From Halobellus sp. MBLA0158 (GTDB lineage: Archaea; Halobacteriota; Halobacteria; Halobacteriales; Haloferacaceae): a stretch of 64,000 nucleotides of DNA. Numbering within the stretch: position 1 is the first letter of the stretch; the number at the start of each line of letters is the position of its first letter. A program made the translations under genes and the position numbers. This document shows, piece by piece, positions 43,170 through 52,312 of this stretch. The notes under the pieces were generated by a model. That model saw only the letters and a list, made by a program, of their open reading frames with translations, was not told the DNA's origin and searched no databases. The stretch spans positions 496,001 through 560,000 of the forward strand of contig NZ_JBGNYA010000001.1 of the NCBI RefSeq assembly GCF_041477585.1, in the 5' to 3' direction.

Positions 43170-43655
43170 ATGGGACTCGCGCGAGGCGTTCGACAGGTAT
43201 ACAGGGGATACGGCATCGCCGCGGTCGTCTGGGCCGGCTGGTCGCTCGTCTGGATCGCGACCGACATCCGGATGGACCCCGCGACTATCGGCTACGGGTG
43301 GCTCACCATCGCGGCGGTCGGATTCGTCCTGGGCGTCACGATGACCGGGATGCGCGTCCACGGCGACTTCCAGCTCTTCCGGGTCGCCGAGAACCGCCGG
43401 CACATTCGACGGTTCAACGACCACTCGCTGAGCGGGGCGCCGCTGAATCTCTACGCCGGGCTGCTCGCCGTGTGGGCCGTTCTCACGGTGGCGTGGGTGA
43501 CCGGGGCGATCACCGCGGTCGGAACGGCGCTCATCGGCTACGGCTGGCTCGCGATCGCGCTGTACGGCGGCGTCCTCACCCTCGGCCTGGCGGTCGAACA
43601 CAAACAGCAGCTCCTCGATGCGGTCGACGACGTCGCGCCGATCGCGACCAACTGA
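43170..43655 (+). CDS. Hypothetical four-helix membrane protein bracketed by palindromic repeats
   Basis: I start at ATG 43170 (MGLARGVRQVYRGYG) because the upstream ATG at 43122 lies in spacer sequence and its product lacks conserved character. The 161-residue product has four hydrophobic segments (about 20-38, 42-60, 102-120 and 125-143). No family recognised. The gene lies between palindromic repeats R1 (ends 43096) and R2 (starts at its stop codon), which suggests that the gene and repeats moved as a unit. No promoter is obvious apart from the AT-rich R1 end. Confidence 0.6.
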   Translation: MGLARGVRQVYRGYGIAAVVWAGWSLVWIATDIRMDPATIGYGWLTIAAVGFVLGVTMTGMRVHGDFQLFRVAENRRHIRRFNDHSLSGAPLNLYAGLLAVWAVLTVAWVTGAITAVGTALIGYGWLAIALYGGVLTLGLAVEHKQQLLDAVDDVAPIATN

Positions 43656-43733
43656 TAGCGATCACTCTCACTGTTTACCGCGAACGCCACTCCCGGTGAC
43701 GGCGTTCGGTGCTAAGAAACGAGAGTAATCACT
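43653..43733. repeat. ~80-bp palindromic repeat, copy R2
   Basis: Begins at the stop codon of the 161-aa membrane protein (TGATAG), as R1 does at the permease stop. The left arm AGCGATCACTCTC and right arm GAGAGTAATCACT are inverted; the central CGAACGCC / GGCGTTCG hairpin is kept. R2's left arm resembles the reverse complement of R1's right arm, and vice versa, so the two copies could also pair with each other across the gene. Confidence 0.7.
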
Positions 43734-43751
43734 TGAGCCGTCGGCCCTACC

Positions 43752-43997
43752 TCAGTACTCGTCGCCGTCGATCAGCAGTTGTTCCGTCGGCGAGCGGTCG
43801 AACTGGTAGACGCGGACGTCCGAAAACAGCAGTAGCGTCCCCAGGATGACCCAGACGCTTCCGATCGCCGCCGCCCAACCCCAGCTGGTGAACACCCCCA
43901 CGGCGTAGTGCAGAAGCCACGTCCCGACGCCGAATCCGACGAGGAGCACCCCGGCGGAGACGCTGGTTTCCGCGTGCGACGATTTCTTGTCACTCAT
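43752..43997 (-). CDS. Small membrane protein, 81 aa
   Basis: ATG 43997 (MSDKKSSHAETS) follows a good GAGGTG ribosome binding site; the upstream extension is not needed. Two hydrophobic segments (about 14-32 and 36-54) followed by a charged tail SDVRVYQFDRSPTEQLLIDGDEY. No family recognised. Monocistronic, minus strand. Confidence 0.65.
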   Translation of the reverse strand: MSDKKSSHAETSVSAGVLLVGFGVGTWLLHYAVGVFTSWGWAAAIGSVWVILGTLLLFSDVRVYQFDRSPTEQLLIDGDEY

Positions 43998-44170
43998 ACC
44001 ACCTCGTAGGTCGGACTCCCTGTTATATGCTCGCCCTTGATTATCACACACGATATCTGAATCCGAGAAATCAGTAATTCACCTAAATTCCGCACTATGG
44101 GGCTATATTGACGCAGTATATTCTCATCTCTGGATATCACAGCTGAAACAGAACGCGTCGGTGTGATCGC

Positions 44171-44620
44171 TCACTTCACGACCGTCACGGGGACGGTCGC
44201 CTTCTCGACCAGTCCCTTGGCGACGCTTCCCACGATCTCGACGCGGCCCGAAAGCCCGCGGTGGCCGACGATGATGCCGTCGATCGCCTCCTCGTCGGCG
44301 TACTCGACGATGCTCTCGACCGGGTCGCCGTAGAGGAGCGTCGTCTCGACGTCCACGTCGGCGTCGGCCGCCCGTTCCCGGGCGTCGTCGAGGACCTCTT
44401 GGCCCCGGCGCTCGGCGACCTCGATGTCCTCGGTGTAGATCCGCTCGCCCACCTCGGAGTGGGTCGGCGCCTCCGCTTCGGCGTCCTCGACGAGCACGCG
44501 CGGCTCGACCGCGTACGCGACGACGAGGGACGCGTCGGCCCGCTCACCGACGTCGAGCGCGTGTTCGAGCGCCTCGGTACTCGACTCCGAACCGTCGACG
44601 GCGACGAGGTACTGCATCAC
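44171..44620 (-). CDS. Universal stress protein
   Basis: A 149-residue UspA-fold protein. LVAVDGSESSTEALEHAL opens the domain and the nucleotide-binding G-2x-G-9x-G(S/T) motif is GHRGLSGRVEIVGSVAK near residues 122-138, so ATP binding is likely. Two adjacent ATGs (44620, 44617) are equally possible starts. Members respond to stress and starvation in haloarchaea. Confidence 0.9.
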   Translation of the reverse strand: MMQYLVAVDGSESSTEALEHALDVGERADASLVVAYAVEPRVLVEDAEAEAPTHSEVGERIYTEDIEVAERRGQEVLDDARERAADADVDVETTLLYGDPVESIVEYADEEAIDGIIVGHRGLSGRVEIVGSVAKGLVEKATVPVTVVK

Positions 44621-44719
44621 TCCTCGGACTTGGACCGGAAGCGGTATAGTAGTTAGTCACAGCACAGACGAGCGCCGGATGACTGCCGGCCGATACGCCG
44701 GGCAGTCGGAGAGCGGCGA

Positions 44720-45241
44720 TCAGTAGAGCAGTTGGCTGCAGGTCCCACAGAGGTTCTCCTCTTTGACGTCGACCTCGCGGACCGTCGGGGAGAACGACAT
44801 CACGCACTTGCTGTTGTCGCAGTGCTCCAGGCCGAGAGTGTGGCCGATCTCGTGGACGACCTCCTTGCGGACCCGGTCGGCGAACACCTCCGACTGAGGC
44901 TTGGTCGTGATTCCGCCGTCCGAGGACGTCTGGAGCCGGTGGGTGGAGATCACGGAGCCGTTGCCGTTCAGGTACGCGAGGCCGAAGACGTAGTTCCGCC
45001 GCCGGTAGTAGAGGTCCTGGGAGGTGATGCCGATGTTCTTCTCGCCCGTCCCGACCCGGCTCGCCAGCTCGATGAACTGCTCGGCCCGGTACTGATTCCG
45101 GCTCCGGTCGAACGCGCCGTCGGGGATCGACTGCTCCTCCTGCACCGTCACGTCGCAATCGTAGACCCCTCGAAGCGCGGCCGAGGCCTCGCGCTTGACC
45201 TGCGCGGAGAGGTCCCCGATCGGCACGATGTCGACGAGCAT
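44720..45241 (-). CDS. amzA: Archaemetzincin
   Basis: A 173-residue metalloprotease, start ATG 45241 (MLVDIVPIGDLSAQV). The zinc motif HEIGHTLGLEHCDNSKCVM, then CGTC, fits the archaemetzincin consensus in which four cysteines bind a second structural zinc. The frame is open upstream but the longer product would run into the divergent UPF0146 gene. Substrate unknown; intracellular. Confidence 0.94.
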   Translation of the reverse strand: MLVDIVPIGDLSAQVKREASAALRGVYDCDVTVQEEQSIPDGAFDRSRNQYRAEQFIELASRVGTGEKNIGITSQDLYYRRRNYVFGLAYLNGNGSVISTHRLQTSSDGGITTKPQSEVFADRVRKEVVHEIGHTLGLEHCDNSKCVMSFSPTVREVDVKEENLCGTCSQLLY

Positions 45242-45280
45242 AGCAGGGCTTATGGGGGGTGGACTGATAAATATCCCGCC

Positions 45281-45700
45281 GTGAATACGCCGCGTGAGAA
45301 CGCCCTCGTCGGCCGATTTTCGACCTACGGGTCGGCCGTCGAGATCGGCGTCGGTCGCCGTCCCGACGTCGCGGTCGCGCTCGCCGAGGCGGGGGTCGAC
45401 GTCACCGTCACCGACGTCGCCGCGGCCGACGAACTGGGAGTTCCGTCGTCGCTCCGATTCGTCCGCGACGACGTCGTCGCCGCCGGCGAGCGCGACCACC
45501 CCGGCGAGTCCTACGAGGCCGCCCTGGTCTACGGGCTGAATCTCCCGCCGGAGCTCCACCGCCCAACACGAAACGTCGCCCGCGCGGTCGACGCCGACTT
45601 CCTGTTCACGACGCTCGGTTACGACTCGCCGGCGATTCCCGTAGACACCGAGTCGCTCCCCGAAGGCGAGACGCTGTACGTCGCCCGCGAGGGCGTGTAA
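45281..45700 (+). CDS. UPF0146 family protein
   Basis: GTG 45281 (VNTPRENALVGRFSTYG) gives 139 residues of the UPF0146 family: YGSAVEIGVGRRPDVAVALAEAGV resembles the SAM-binding start of a methyltransferase fold, but the usual C-terminal catalytic residues are absent. Only 39 bp separates it from archaemetzincin, so their promoters overlap and the transcripts are likely leaderless. The function is unknown. Confidence 0.85.
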   Translation: MNTPRENALVGRFSTYGSAVEIGVGRRPDVAVALAEAGVDVTVTDVAAADELGVPSSLRFVRDDVVAAGERDHPGESYEAALVYGLNLPPELHRPTRNVARAVDADFLFTTLGYDSPAIPVDTESLPEGETLYVAREGV

Positions 45701-45781
45701 GTCCGGTCCAATTGTACCGATAGTACCAATTCTCGAATGCCGAAAAAGCCGACCTGGCGGGCGCTCCGGGACGAAGCGGCG

Positions 45782-46222
45782 TTACTCGATGTCGATCCGG
45801 TGGGACTCGTCGTCGTCGACGACGAGCTTGGGGAGCGACACGGTGAGGACGCCGTTGTTGTAGCCCGCCGAGGCGCCGTCGGGGCGTACCTCACCGGGGA
45901 GTCGGATCGAGCGGTGCGCCGACTGCGAGCGGCGCTCGCGGTGGACGTAGTGGTCGCGTTCGTCGGCCTCGTCGGCCTCGCGCGCGGCCTCGATCGTCAG
46001 CATCCGGTCGTCGACCGTGATCTCGATGTCGTCCTTCTCGTAGCCCGGGAGGTCGACGACCGCGACGAACGCCTCGGGCTCCTCGCGGAGGTCGATCGCC
46101 ATCTCGCGGCCGAACGATCGGGGGCCGTCGAGCTGGCTGCTCATCTCCTCGAACTGTCGGGACATCCGCGCGAAGAGGTCATCGAACGCGAATTCGTCGA
46201 AACCGGGGGAACGCTTCATCAT
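45782..46222 (-). CDS. Hsp20/alpha-crystallin small heat shock protein
   Basis: 146-residue chaperone that binds unfolded proteins. Start at ATG 46222 or 46219 (MMKRSPGFDEF). The alpha-crystallin domain (about 48-146) includes EAFVAVVDLPGYEKDDIEITVDDRMLTIEA and the G-x-L-related GVLTVSLPK motif. A short N-terminal Phe-rich arm (FDEFAFDDLFARM) is the usual oligomer contact. Confidence 0.94.
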   Translation of the reverse strand: MMKRSPGFDEFAFDDLFARMSRQFEEMSSQLDGPRSFGREMAIDLREEPEAFVAVVDLPGYEKDDIEITVDDRMLTIEAAREADEADERDHYVHRERRSQSAHRSIRLPGEVRPDGASAGYNNGVLTVSLPKLVVDDDESHRIDIE

Positions 46223-46326
46223 TGTAAATTCACCGACCACCAGGAGGCGCGCTGAGATAATAAATACAGACGGACGTATGCGCGCAGATCGCACGCTCGG
46301 GCGCCGAAAGTGCCGGATTCTGGACT

Positions 46327-47133
46327 TCAGTCGACGACGTGCTGGCGGTCGTAGGAGCCGAGCCGCTTCACCCACCCGTCGGCGGCGATCTCTTCGACCT
46401 CTTCGAGCGCCTCCTTCGCGCGGTCCTCGTAGAGGCCGGCCTCGAAGTCGATGTGGAAGAGGTAGTCGCCGAGGCGGTTGCCGCTCGGGCGCGATTCGAT
46501 CCGCGAGAGATTGATGTCCCGCTCGGCGAACGCTTCCAGCAGTTCGAGGAGGAGCCCCGGATAGTTCGCGTTCGGGTAGACGACGACCGTCGACTTGCCG
46601 CCGCCCTGCGAGCGCTCGCTGGCGGGCGCGACGACGAAAAAGCGCGTCGAGTTCGAAGAGCGGTCCTGGATGTCCTCGGCGACGACGACGAGGTCGTCGC
46701 CGGCGTTGCCGGGGTGGCCGATCCCGGCGACGGTGGGGTCATCGCGGGCGTACTCGACGCCCTTCGCGGTGCTCGTGACCGCCTCCAGGTCGACGTCGGG
46801 GTACTCGCGTTCGAGGTACGAGCGGCACTGCGCGAGCGCCTGGGAGTGGGAGGCGACCGTCTCGAAGTTGGGGGACTGCGCGAGGAGGGCGTGGCGGATC
46901 GGCGTGACGATCTCCTGGGTCACGGCGATGTCGGAGTCGGCGATGGCGTCGAGCGTCTCGGTGACGCTGCCCTCGATGCTGTTTTCGATGGGCACGACGC
47001 CCCGCTCGAACTTCCCGGCGTCGACGGCGGCCACGATCGCCGAGACCGACTCGCGGAAGACCACGTCGTCGGAGACGGCGCTGGCGGCGCGGTGGGAGTA
47101 CGTTCCTTCGGGGCCCAGCGTGACTACCTGCAT
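46327..47133 (-). CDS. pheA: Prephenate dehydratase
   Basis: Makes phenylpyruvate in phenylalanine synthesis. 268 residues with LGPEGTYSHRAASAV start, ENSIEGSVTETLDAI, the active-site NSTRFFVVA near residue 160, and a C-terminal ACT domain (NYPGLLLELLEAFAERDINLSRIESRPSG) for feedback control. No chorismate mutase domain, as usual for archaeal monofunctional forms. Confidence 0.94.
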   Translation of the reverse strand: MQVVTLGPEGTYSHRAASAVSDDVVFRESVSAIVAAVDAGKFERGVVPIENSIEGSVTETLDAIADSDIAVTQEIVTPIRHALLAQSPNFETVASHSQALAQCRSYLEREYPDVDLEAVTSTAKGVEYARDDPTVAGIGHPGNAGDDLVVVAEDIQDRSSNSTRFFVVAPASERSQGGGKSTVVVYPNANYPGLLLELLEAFAERDINLSRIESRPSGNRLGDYLFHIDFEAGLYEDRAKEALEEVEEIAADGWVKRLGSYDRQHVVD

Positions 47134-47205
47134 AGGGCCGTCTACTCCGAGGGATCCTAAAAGCCCGTCGGGGACGCGCCCCGCCGCTCCGGCGGCGTGG
47201 GACGG

Positions 47206-47850
47206 TTACCGCTCGGCGCAGTACTCGACGAAGTTCCGCAGGATCCGCAGGCCGGTCTCGCCGGACTTCTCGGGGTGGAACTGCGTGCCGAAGACGTTGC
47301 CCGCCTCGTTGGCGATCACCGCCGGGAACGACACGCCGTAGTCGGCGGTCGCCACCACGGCGTCGGGGTCGTCCGGCTCGGCGTAGTAGGAGTGGACGAA
47401 GTAGGCGTACTCCCCGTCGACTCCCTCGACGATCGGGTGCTCGCGCTCGATACGCAGTTCGTTCCAGCCCATGTGCGGCACCTTCCGGTCGCGCTCGAAC
47501 CGGACGTTCGTCCCGGGGACGAAATCGAGCCCCTCCACTTGGCCCTGGCCGGCGTGGTCGGCCTCCTCGCTCGTGGTGAGGAGCATCTGCATCCCGAGGC
47601 AGATCCCGAAGATCGGCTGGCCCCGGTCGGCGGCGGCGGCGAGCGGTTCGCGGAAGGGCCCCGCGTTCTCCATCCCCTCGCTGAACGCGCCCACGCCCGG
47701 GAGCACGATCCCGTCGGCGGCCGCGAAGTCGTCGGGGTCGTCGGTGATCTCGACCGCGGCGCCGGCGCGTTCGAGCCCGCGCTGTGCGCTACGGAGGTTT
47801 CCGAGTCCGTAGTCGACGAGGACGACCTCCGCTACCGTCTGAGCGCTCAT
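47206..47850 (-). CDS. hisH: Imidazole glycerol phosphate synthase, glutaminase subunit HisH
   Basis: Supplies ammonia from glutamine to HisF in histidine synthesis. Start ATG 47850 (MSAQTVAEVVLVDYGLGNL). The nucleophile Cys is in GICLGMQML (about 82-90), and the catalytic His and Glu are in TQFHPEKSG near residue 192. 214 residues, normal length. HisF is not in this window. Confidence 0.95.
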   Translation of the reverse strand: MSAQTVAEVVLVDYGLGNLRSAQRGLERAGAAVEITDDPDDFAAADGIVLPGVGAFSEGMENAGPFREPLAAAADRGQPIFGICLGMQMLLTTSEEADHAGQGQVEGLDFVPGTNVRFERDRKVPHMGWNELRIEREHPIVEGVDGEYAYFVHSYYAEPDDPDAVVATADYGVSFPAVIANEAGNVFGTQFHPEKSGETGLRILRNFVEYCAER

Positions 47851-47996
47851 ACGACCACTTCGAGGGGGCGGGTGAAATCGCTTCCGACACTCTCGATTAC
47901 CTCCCGGATCACTGTTGATTTTATTCGTCACTGTTTGGCTATATATTGTGGAATCAGAATCTTTATGCGGCTGATACAGTAGTTCCATATGATCGT

Positions 47997-49037
47997 ATGA
48001 CGAAACGACGTGCGTTTCTCAAGTCCGCGGGGGCCGTCGGGGTCGCCGGACTCATCGCTGGGTGTAGCGGCGGTTCGAGTGGCGGCGGAAGTACCGAATC
48101 CGATGGAGAGACCGATACGGCGACGGCGACACAGACCGCGACGCCGGCCGCGGGGATGACCTTCGGCGGCGACGACACGGTCAACTTCGGCATCTCGCCG
48201 TCGGTCCCCCAGGAGGACCTTGAGGTCCAGTACGCGCCCTTCATGGACCACATCGGGAGCTACCTACGGGAAAACCACGACGTTCCCGAGGGTCTGGCGG
48301 TCGAAGGGACCGTCGGCAGCAACTACAGCGCCATCATCCAGTCGCTCGGCCAGGGCACGACCGACATCGCCGAGACCGGACCGTTCGCGGCCGCGCTCGG
48401 CGTGAAGACCGGCAACGCGGAGATCATCCTCCAGCGGTACGGCTACGGCAGCTGGGAGTACACGAGCATCATCGCCACTCCCAACGACAGCGACATCACG
48501 GAGCTGTCGGACCTCTCGGGCAAGACCGTCGCCTTCTCCGACCGGCTGTCGACGAGCGGCTGCCTGTACCCCCTGTACAGCATGTCCACGCAGGGCGGCC
48601 TCGACGTCGGCGAGCTCCCCGAAGGGAACGGCTCGCAGGCCGAGTTCGACGCGCGGTTCGCCGGCGGCCACGTCGGGTCCTACACCCTCCTCGAACAGGG
48701 CCAGGTCGACGCCGCCGCGATGGGCGGCTTCGTCCGCGACACAAGCACCGGGCCCGCGCCCGAGGACTGGCAGGAGGTCGCTACGACCCTCCACGAGGAC
48801 AACGGGCTGCCGCGCGCCCCGCTCGTCGTCTCGCCGGAACTGAGCGACGAGGCCAAGACCGCCTTGCAGCAGTCGATCCTCGAAGGGCCCGACAGCATCT
48901 ACTACGGCCAGGACGGCGAGGACGGCACCGACGACGACCTCTGGTTCGGCGACGTCCGCGAGGCCTCCCAGGACCGCTACCAGTCCGTCATCGACGTTGC
49001 GAACGAACTCGGCGTCGGCACCGACATCTTCGAGTAA
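47997..49037 (+). CDS. phnD: PhnD-type phosphonate/phosphate ABC substrate-binding lipoprotein
   Basis: A 346-residue binding protein. The Tat lipoprotein leader MTKRRAFLKSAGAVGVAGL leads to the lipobox Cys23 (IAGCSGG), followed by a Ser/Thr-rich linker. The mature part has NFGISPSVPQEDLEVQYAPFMDHI and DITELSDLSGKTVAFSDRLSTSG, typical of PhnD. The promoter region upstream carries a TATA-like sequence about 25 bp before a short leader. Binds phosphonate or phosphate-like anions outside the cell for uptake. Heads the phnDCE unit. Confidence 0.87.
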   Translation: MTKRRAFLKSAGAVGVAGLIAGCSGGSSGGGSTESDGETDTATATQTATPAAGMTFGGDDTVNFGISPSVPQEDLEVQYAPFMDHIGSYLRENHDVPEGLAVEGTVGSNYSAIIQSLGQGTTDIAETGPFAAALGVKTGNAEIILQRYGYGSWEYTSIIATPNDSDITELSDLSGKTVAFSDRLSTSGCLYPLYSMSTQGGLDVGELPEGNGSQAEFDARFAGGHVGSYTLLEQGQVDAAAMGGFVRDTSTGPAPEDWQEVATTLHEDNGLPRAPLVVSPELSDEAKTALQQSILEGPDSIYYGQDGEDGTDDDLWFGDVREASQDRYQSVIDVANELGVGTDIFE

Positions 49038-49113
49038 TCGCTCGACCCGGCCGCCCGGCTACATCCGCGTCGTTTTTCGGGCCACCGGGCCTCCATCCAC
49101 CCACCACTGACAG

Positions 49114-49935
49114 ATGCCCACAATCGAATTCGAGAACGTCACCAAAGTATACGGGGAAGACACCGTCGCGCTGGACGACGTGTCGTTCACCATCTCGGAA
49201 GGCGAGTTCGTCATCCTGCTCGGGCCGTCGGGAGCGGGCAAGTCGACGATGCTCCGGGTGCTGAACGGCCTCACGGATCCGACCGAGGGAACGGTCCGGA
49301 TCGGCGGCGCGGAGATCTCCGGGAACCGGAGCGAGGTCGGGATGGTGTTCCAGGAACACTACCTCATCGAGAGCAAGAGCGCCTTCGGCAACGCCCTCAC
49401 GGGGGCGCTGTCCCGAAACGGCCTGCTGCGTAGCCTCCTCGGTCTGCACTCGGACCACGACAAGACCACCGCCCTGGAGTCGCTCCAGACCGTCGGGCTG
49501 CTCGACGAGGCCGGCCAACGCGCGGAGTCGATGAGCGGCGGCCAAAAGCAGCGGGTCGGGATCGCCCGTGCGCTCGTCCAGGAGCCCGAGATCCTGCTCG
49601 CCGACGAGCCGGTCGCCAGCCTCGACCCGAAGGCCGCCCGCGAGGTGATGCGCTATCTCAAGAAGGCCGCGACCGAACAGGACCTCACAACGGTGACGAG
49701 TCTCCACCAGGTGAACATCGCCCGCGAGTTCGGCGACCGCTTCCTCGGGATCCGCGACGGCGAAGTGATCTTCGACGGCGACGCCGACGACCTCACGATG
49801 GAAGAGATGGACCGAATCTACTACGGCGGCGAGGCCGGCGACGAGTCGCTCAAGAACGACCCGACGGGCACCGATTCGGTGCCGTCCGGAGCGCCCGGAG
49901 CGAACGCCGCCGCCGACGGAGGTGACGGAACGTGA
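49114..49935 (+). CDS. phnC: PhnC-type ABC ATPase
   Basis: A 273-residue ATPase. Walker A GPSGAGKST is at 37-45, signature MSGGQKQRVGIARAL about 145-159, Walker B ILLADEPVASLDP about 168-180 and the H-loop region TVTSLHQVNIARE. Sequence pattern matches phosphonate importers. A Gly/Ala-rich tail carries the overlap with the permease GTG. Confidence 0.9.
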   Translation: MPTIEFENVTKVYGEDTVALDDVSFTISEGEFVILLGPSGAGKSTMLRVLNGLTDPTEGTVRIGGAEISGNRSEVGMVFQEHYLIESKSAFGNALTGALSRNGLLRSLLGLHSDHDKTTALESLQTVGLLDEAGQRAESMSGGQKQRVGIARALVQEPEILLADEPVASLDPKAAREVMRYLKKAATEQDLTTVTSLHQVNIAREFGDRFLGIRDGEVIFDGDADDLTMEEMDRIYYGGEAGDESLKNDPTGTDSVPSGAPGANAAADGGDGT

Positions 49936-50954
49936 GCTCCGAATCCGCCGGCTCCGCCGGCTCCGACGTCCGGGAGAAGCTCCGCTCGCTGGACCGGCTG
50001 CGGCGCCTCCGCTATCTGCTGTGGCTGGCGATCCTCGGCGCCGTCGTCGGCGTGACCTACTGGGGATTCGGCTTCATCGGCTTCCAGGCCGGCGTGGTCG
50101 CCGGGCGGTTCCCCGCGATGTACGACTTCATCGCGCAGGGCTTCTTCCCGCCCGATTTCCAGAACTTCACCATCTACACGAAGGACAACGACATCACCGG
50201 GCTCCAGGCGATCCCGGCGAGCTTCCGGAACTGGGGCGCGCCGATCTTCCAGAGCTTCGGCTCGCCGCGGCTGTCGCTCGTGAAGGCCAGCCTGGTGACG
50301 CTGCTGCTCGGCTTTATGGGCACCGTGCTCGCGTTCCCCGGGGCGCTGATCCTCGGCGTCCTGGGGAGCGAACGCGTCACGCCGTTTCCCTTCAACTTCA
50401 TCTTCCGCGGCACGCTGAGCGCGATCCGCGCGATCCCCGCGATCGTCTGGATCTTCCTCTACATCCCGATCGGCCCGCCGAGCCAGATCACCGCGGTGCT
50501 GGCGATCGGCACCGACAGCATCGGGAACCTCGGCCGCCTGTTCACCGACGACCTCGAAGAGATCGACGAGGGGCCGATCGAGGCCATCCGATCGACCGGC
50601 GCGTCGGGCACACAGACGGTGAGCTTCGGGATGCTGAGTCAGGTGTCGCGCTCGTTCATCGCCTGGACGCTGTACATCCTGGAGATCAACACCCGGATCG
50701 CCATCTCGCTCGGCGTCGTCGGCGCCGGCGGCCTCGGGCTGATGATCCGGAACAGCCAGGACCTCTTCCAGTTCAGACAGACCGCCGCGGGCCTGATCAT
50801 GGTGTTCATCGTCGTCCTCGGGATCGAGCTGATCTCCTCGCGGATCCGGGCTCGGCTCCGCCCCGGCGAACACTCCGGCAAGGGCCTCGTCGAGGCCGTA
50901 CGCGACCTCTTCGACCCGAAGAAGTGGCTCGGCGTCGGAAAGCCCCGCGACTAG
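49932..50954 (+). CDS. phnE: PhnE-type ABC permease
   Basis: A 340-residue permease, GTG start overlapping the PhnC stop by 4 bases. Six membrane segments plus an extended N-terminus; the EAA loop IEAIRSTGASGTQTVSFGMLSQV (about 217-239) contacts PhnC. Completes a three-gene importer. No phosphonate-degrading genes are seen nearby, so the natural substrate could be phosphate, phosphite or a related anion. Confidence 0.9.
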   Translation: MSSESAGSAGSDVREKLRSLDRLRRLRYLLWLAILGAVVGVTYWGFGFIGFQAGVVAGRFPAMYDFIAQGFFPPDFQNFTIYTKDNDITGLQAIPASFRNWGAPIFQSFGSPRLSLVKASLVTLLLGFMGTVLAFPGALILGVLGSERVTPFPFNFIFRGTLSAIRAIPAIVWIFLYIPIGPPSQITAVLAIGTDSIGNLGRLFTDDLEEIDEGPIEAIRSTGASGTQTVSFGMLSQVSRSFIAWTLYILEINTRIAISLGVVGAGGLGLMIRNSQDLFQFRQTAAGLIMVFIVVLGIELISSRIRARLRPGEHSGKGLVEAVRDLFDPKKWLGVGKPRD

Positions 50955-51589
50955 AACTCTCCGAGGCTCGACTGCCCGCCGCCGCCCTCTCCGACGCCGG
51001 CGATGTCGGCGGCGCGGGCGATCGTCTCGAAGAACGTCTCGCGCTGACTCCCGTCGTAGAGGGTCGCCGCCGGGTGGACGGAGATCACGGTCCGGTAGCT
51101 CCGGTCGCCGACCCGAGCGTCGACGACGTCGCCCGCCTCGTTCGTGACGGCCACCGACCGGTCCAGCAGGTGCTCTGAGGGCACCTTCCCGAGCGTCACG
51201 AGCAGTTCCGGATCGACGGCGTCGAGTTCGCGTTCGAGGTGACCGCGGCAGTTCGCGAGCTCGCCGCTCCTGGGATCGCGGTTCTCCGGCGGGCGACAGC
51301 GCACGCAGTTCGTGATCCGGACGTCGGCGCGGGCGAGCCCGGCGTCTCGGAGGGCCTCGTCGAGGACGCTCCCGGAGCGTCCCACGAACGGCTCGCCCTC
51401 CGCGTCCTCGTTGGCGCCGGGCGCCTCGCCGAGGAACACCAGCTCGGCGTCGTCGGGGCCGACCCCGTTGACGATCCGCGAGCGCGACGCGACCAGGTCG
51501 GGACACCGCTCGCAGGCCGCGACGTCGGGCCCGTCGGTCCGCACGGTCGCGTCCCCGCCGTCGGCGTCGCCGCCTCCATCCTGGGTCAT
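50951..51589 (-). CDS. Uracil-DNA glycosylase, family 4
   Basis: Removes uracil from DNA. 212 residues with ACERCPDLVASR (cysteine ligands of the 4Fe-4S cluster), motif A FLGEAPGANEDAEGEPFVGRSG, TNCVRCRPPENRDP and motif B VISVHPAATLY. Convergent with the PhnE gene (4-bp overlap of ends). Confidence 0.92.
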   Translation of the reverse strand: MTQDGGGDADGGDATVRTDGPDVAACERCPDLVASRSRIVNGVGPDDAELVFLGEAPGANEDAEGEPFVGRSGSVLDEALRDAGLARADVRITNCVRCRPPENRDPRSGELANCRGHLERELDAVDPELLVTLGKVPSEHLLDRSVAVTNEAGDVVDARVGDRSYRTVISVHPAATLYDGSQRETFFETIARAADIAGVGEGGGGQSSLGEF

Positions 51590-51613
51590 ATCGGAGAGGC
51601 GACCGGGCGCGAC

Positions 51614-52216
51614 TTACCCGTGACGGTCCTCGCCGTCTTCGTCTCCCTCGCGGTCGTCGCGGGCGCGCCACTCCCGGGCCCCGCGGGCGGCGAGGCGCGC
51701 GACCCGCAGAGGCTCGGGGCGACCGCCCGCGGGCGTGAAGCCGCGGACGACACGCTCGGCGTCGTCACCGTCGAGCCCGAGGCTCCGCACGAACACCATC
51801 TCGCCGTTCACCTCCATCTCCCGGCGCGGCGGCAACCCCTCGTAGACGCCGAGCCGCGCGTCGCGCGCGTCGCCGTCGAAGTGCTCGCGGAGCGCGGTCT
51901 CGAGCCCCGGGCTGTCCTCGTAGGAGACGGCACAGACCGGCCGGTCGGCGGCGTCGACGACCGCCTCAAGGTCGACGAGGTTGAACCACGCGGGCGCGAC
52001 GCCCGAGAGCAACACGTACTGGACGTCCTCGCGGGCCGTTCGATCGACGACGTCGCAGACGGCGTCGGTGGCGTCGAGACCGCCGACGGTCGCCGTCGCG
52101 AACCCGACGCCGTCGACCGTCCGGTCGGCGCGGACGACCGCGCCGCAGAAGACACAGCGGCCGCTGGCCTCGTCGGTCGACTCCGCGATGCCGAGCGCTC
52201 GCGTGCCCGGCTTCAC
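51614..52216 (-). CDS. DUF99 family protein
   Basis: A 200-residue protein of the DUF99/UPF0215 family: MKPGTRALGIAESTD, then VDGVGFATATVGGLDATDAV and a QYVLLSGVAPAWFNLVDLEAV segment are characteristic. The fold resembles endonuclease V but without a full catalytic set, so a nucleic-acid-related role is possible. It directly precedes the glycosylase gene on the same strand (25 bp). Confidence 0.85.
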   Translation of the reverse strand: MKPGTRALGIAESTDEASGRCVFCGAVVRADRTVDGVGFATATVGGLDATDAVCDVVDRTAREDVQYVLLSGVAPAWFNLVDLEAVVDAADRPVCAVSYEDSPGLETALREHFDGDARDARLGVYEGLPPRREMEVNGEMVFVRSLGLDGDDAERVVRGFTPAGGRPEPLRVARLAARGAREWRARDDREGDEDGEDRHG

Positions 52217-52312
52217 CTGCGAGTCAGCCCCCGCCGGCCGCGCCGACGTTCCGCTGTCGGCCCCGCCGTTCGTCCGGCGACGGCGACACCCCCGGTCGCG
52301 CGGTTCGGGTCG

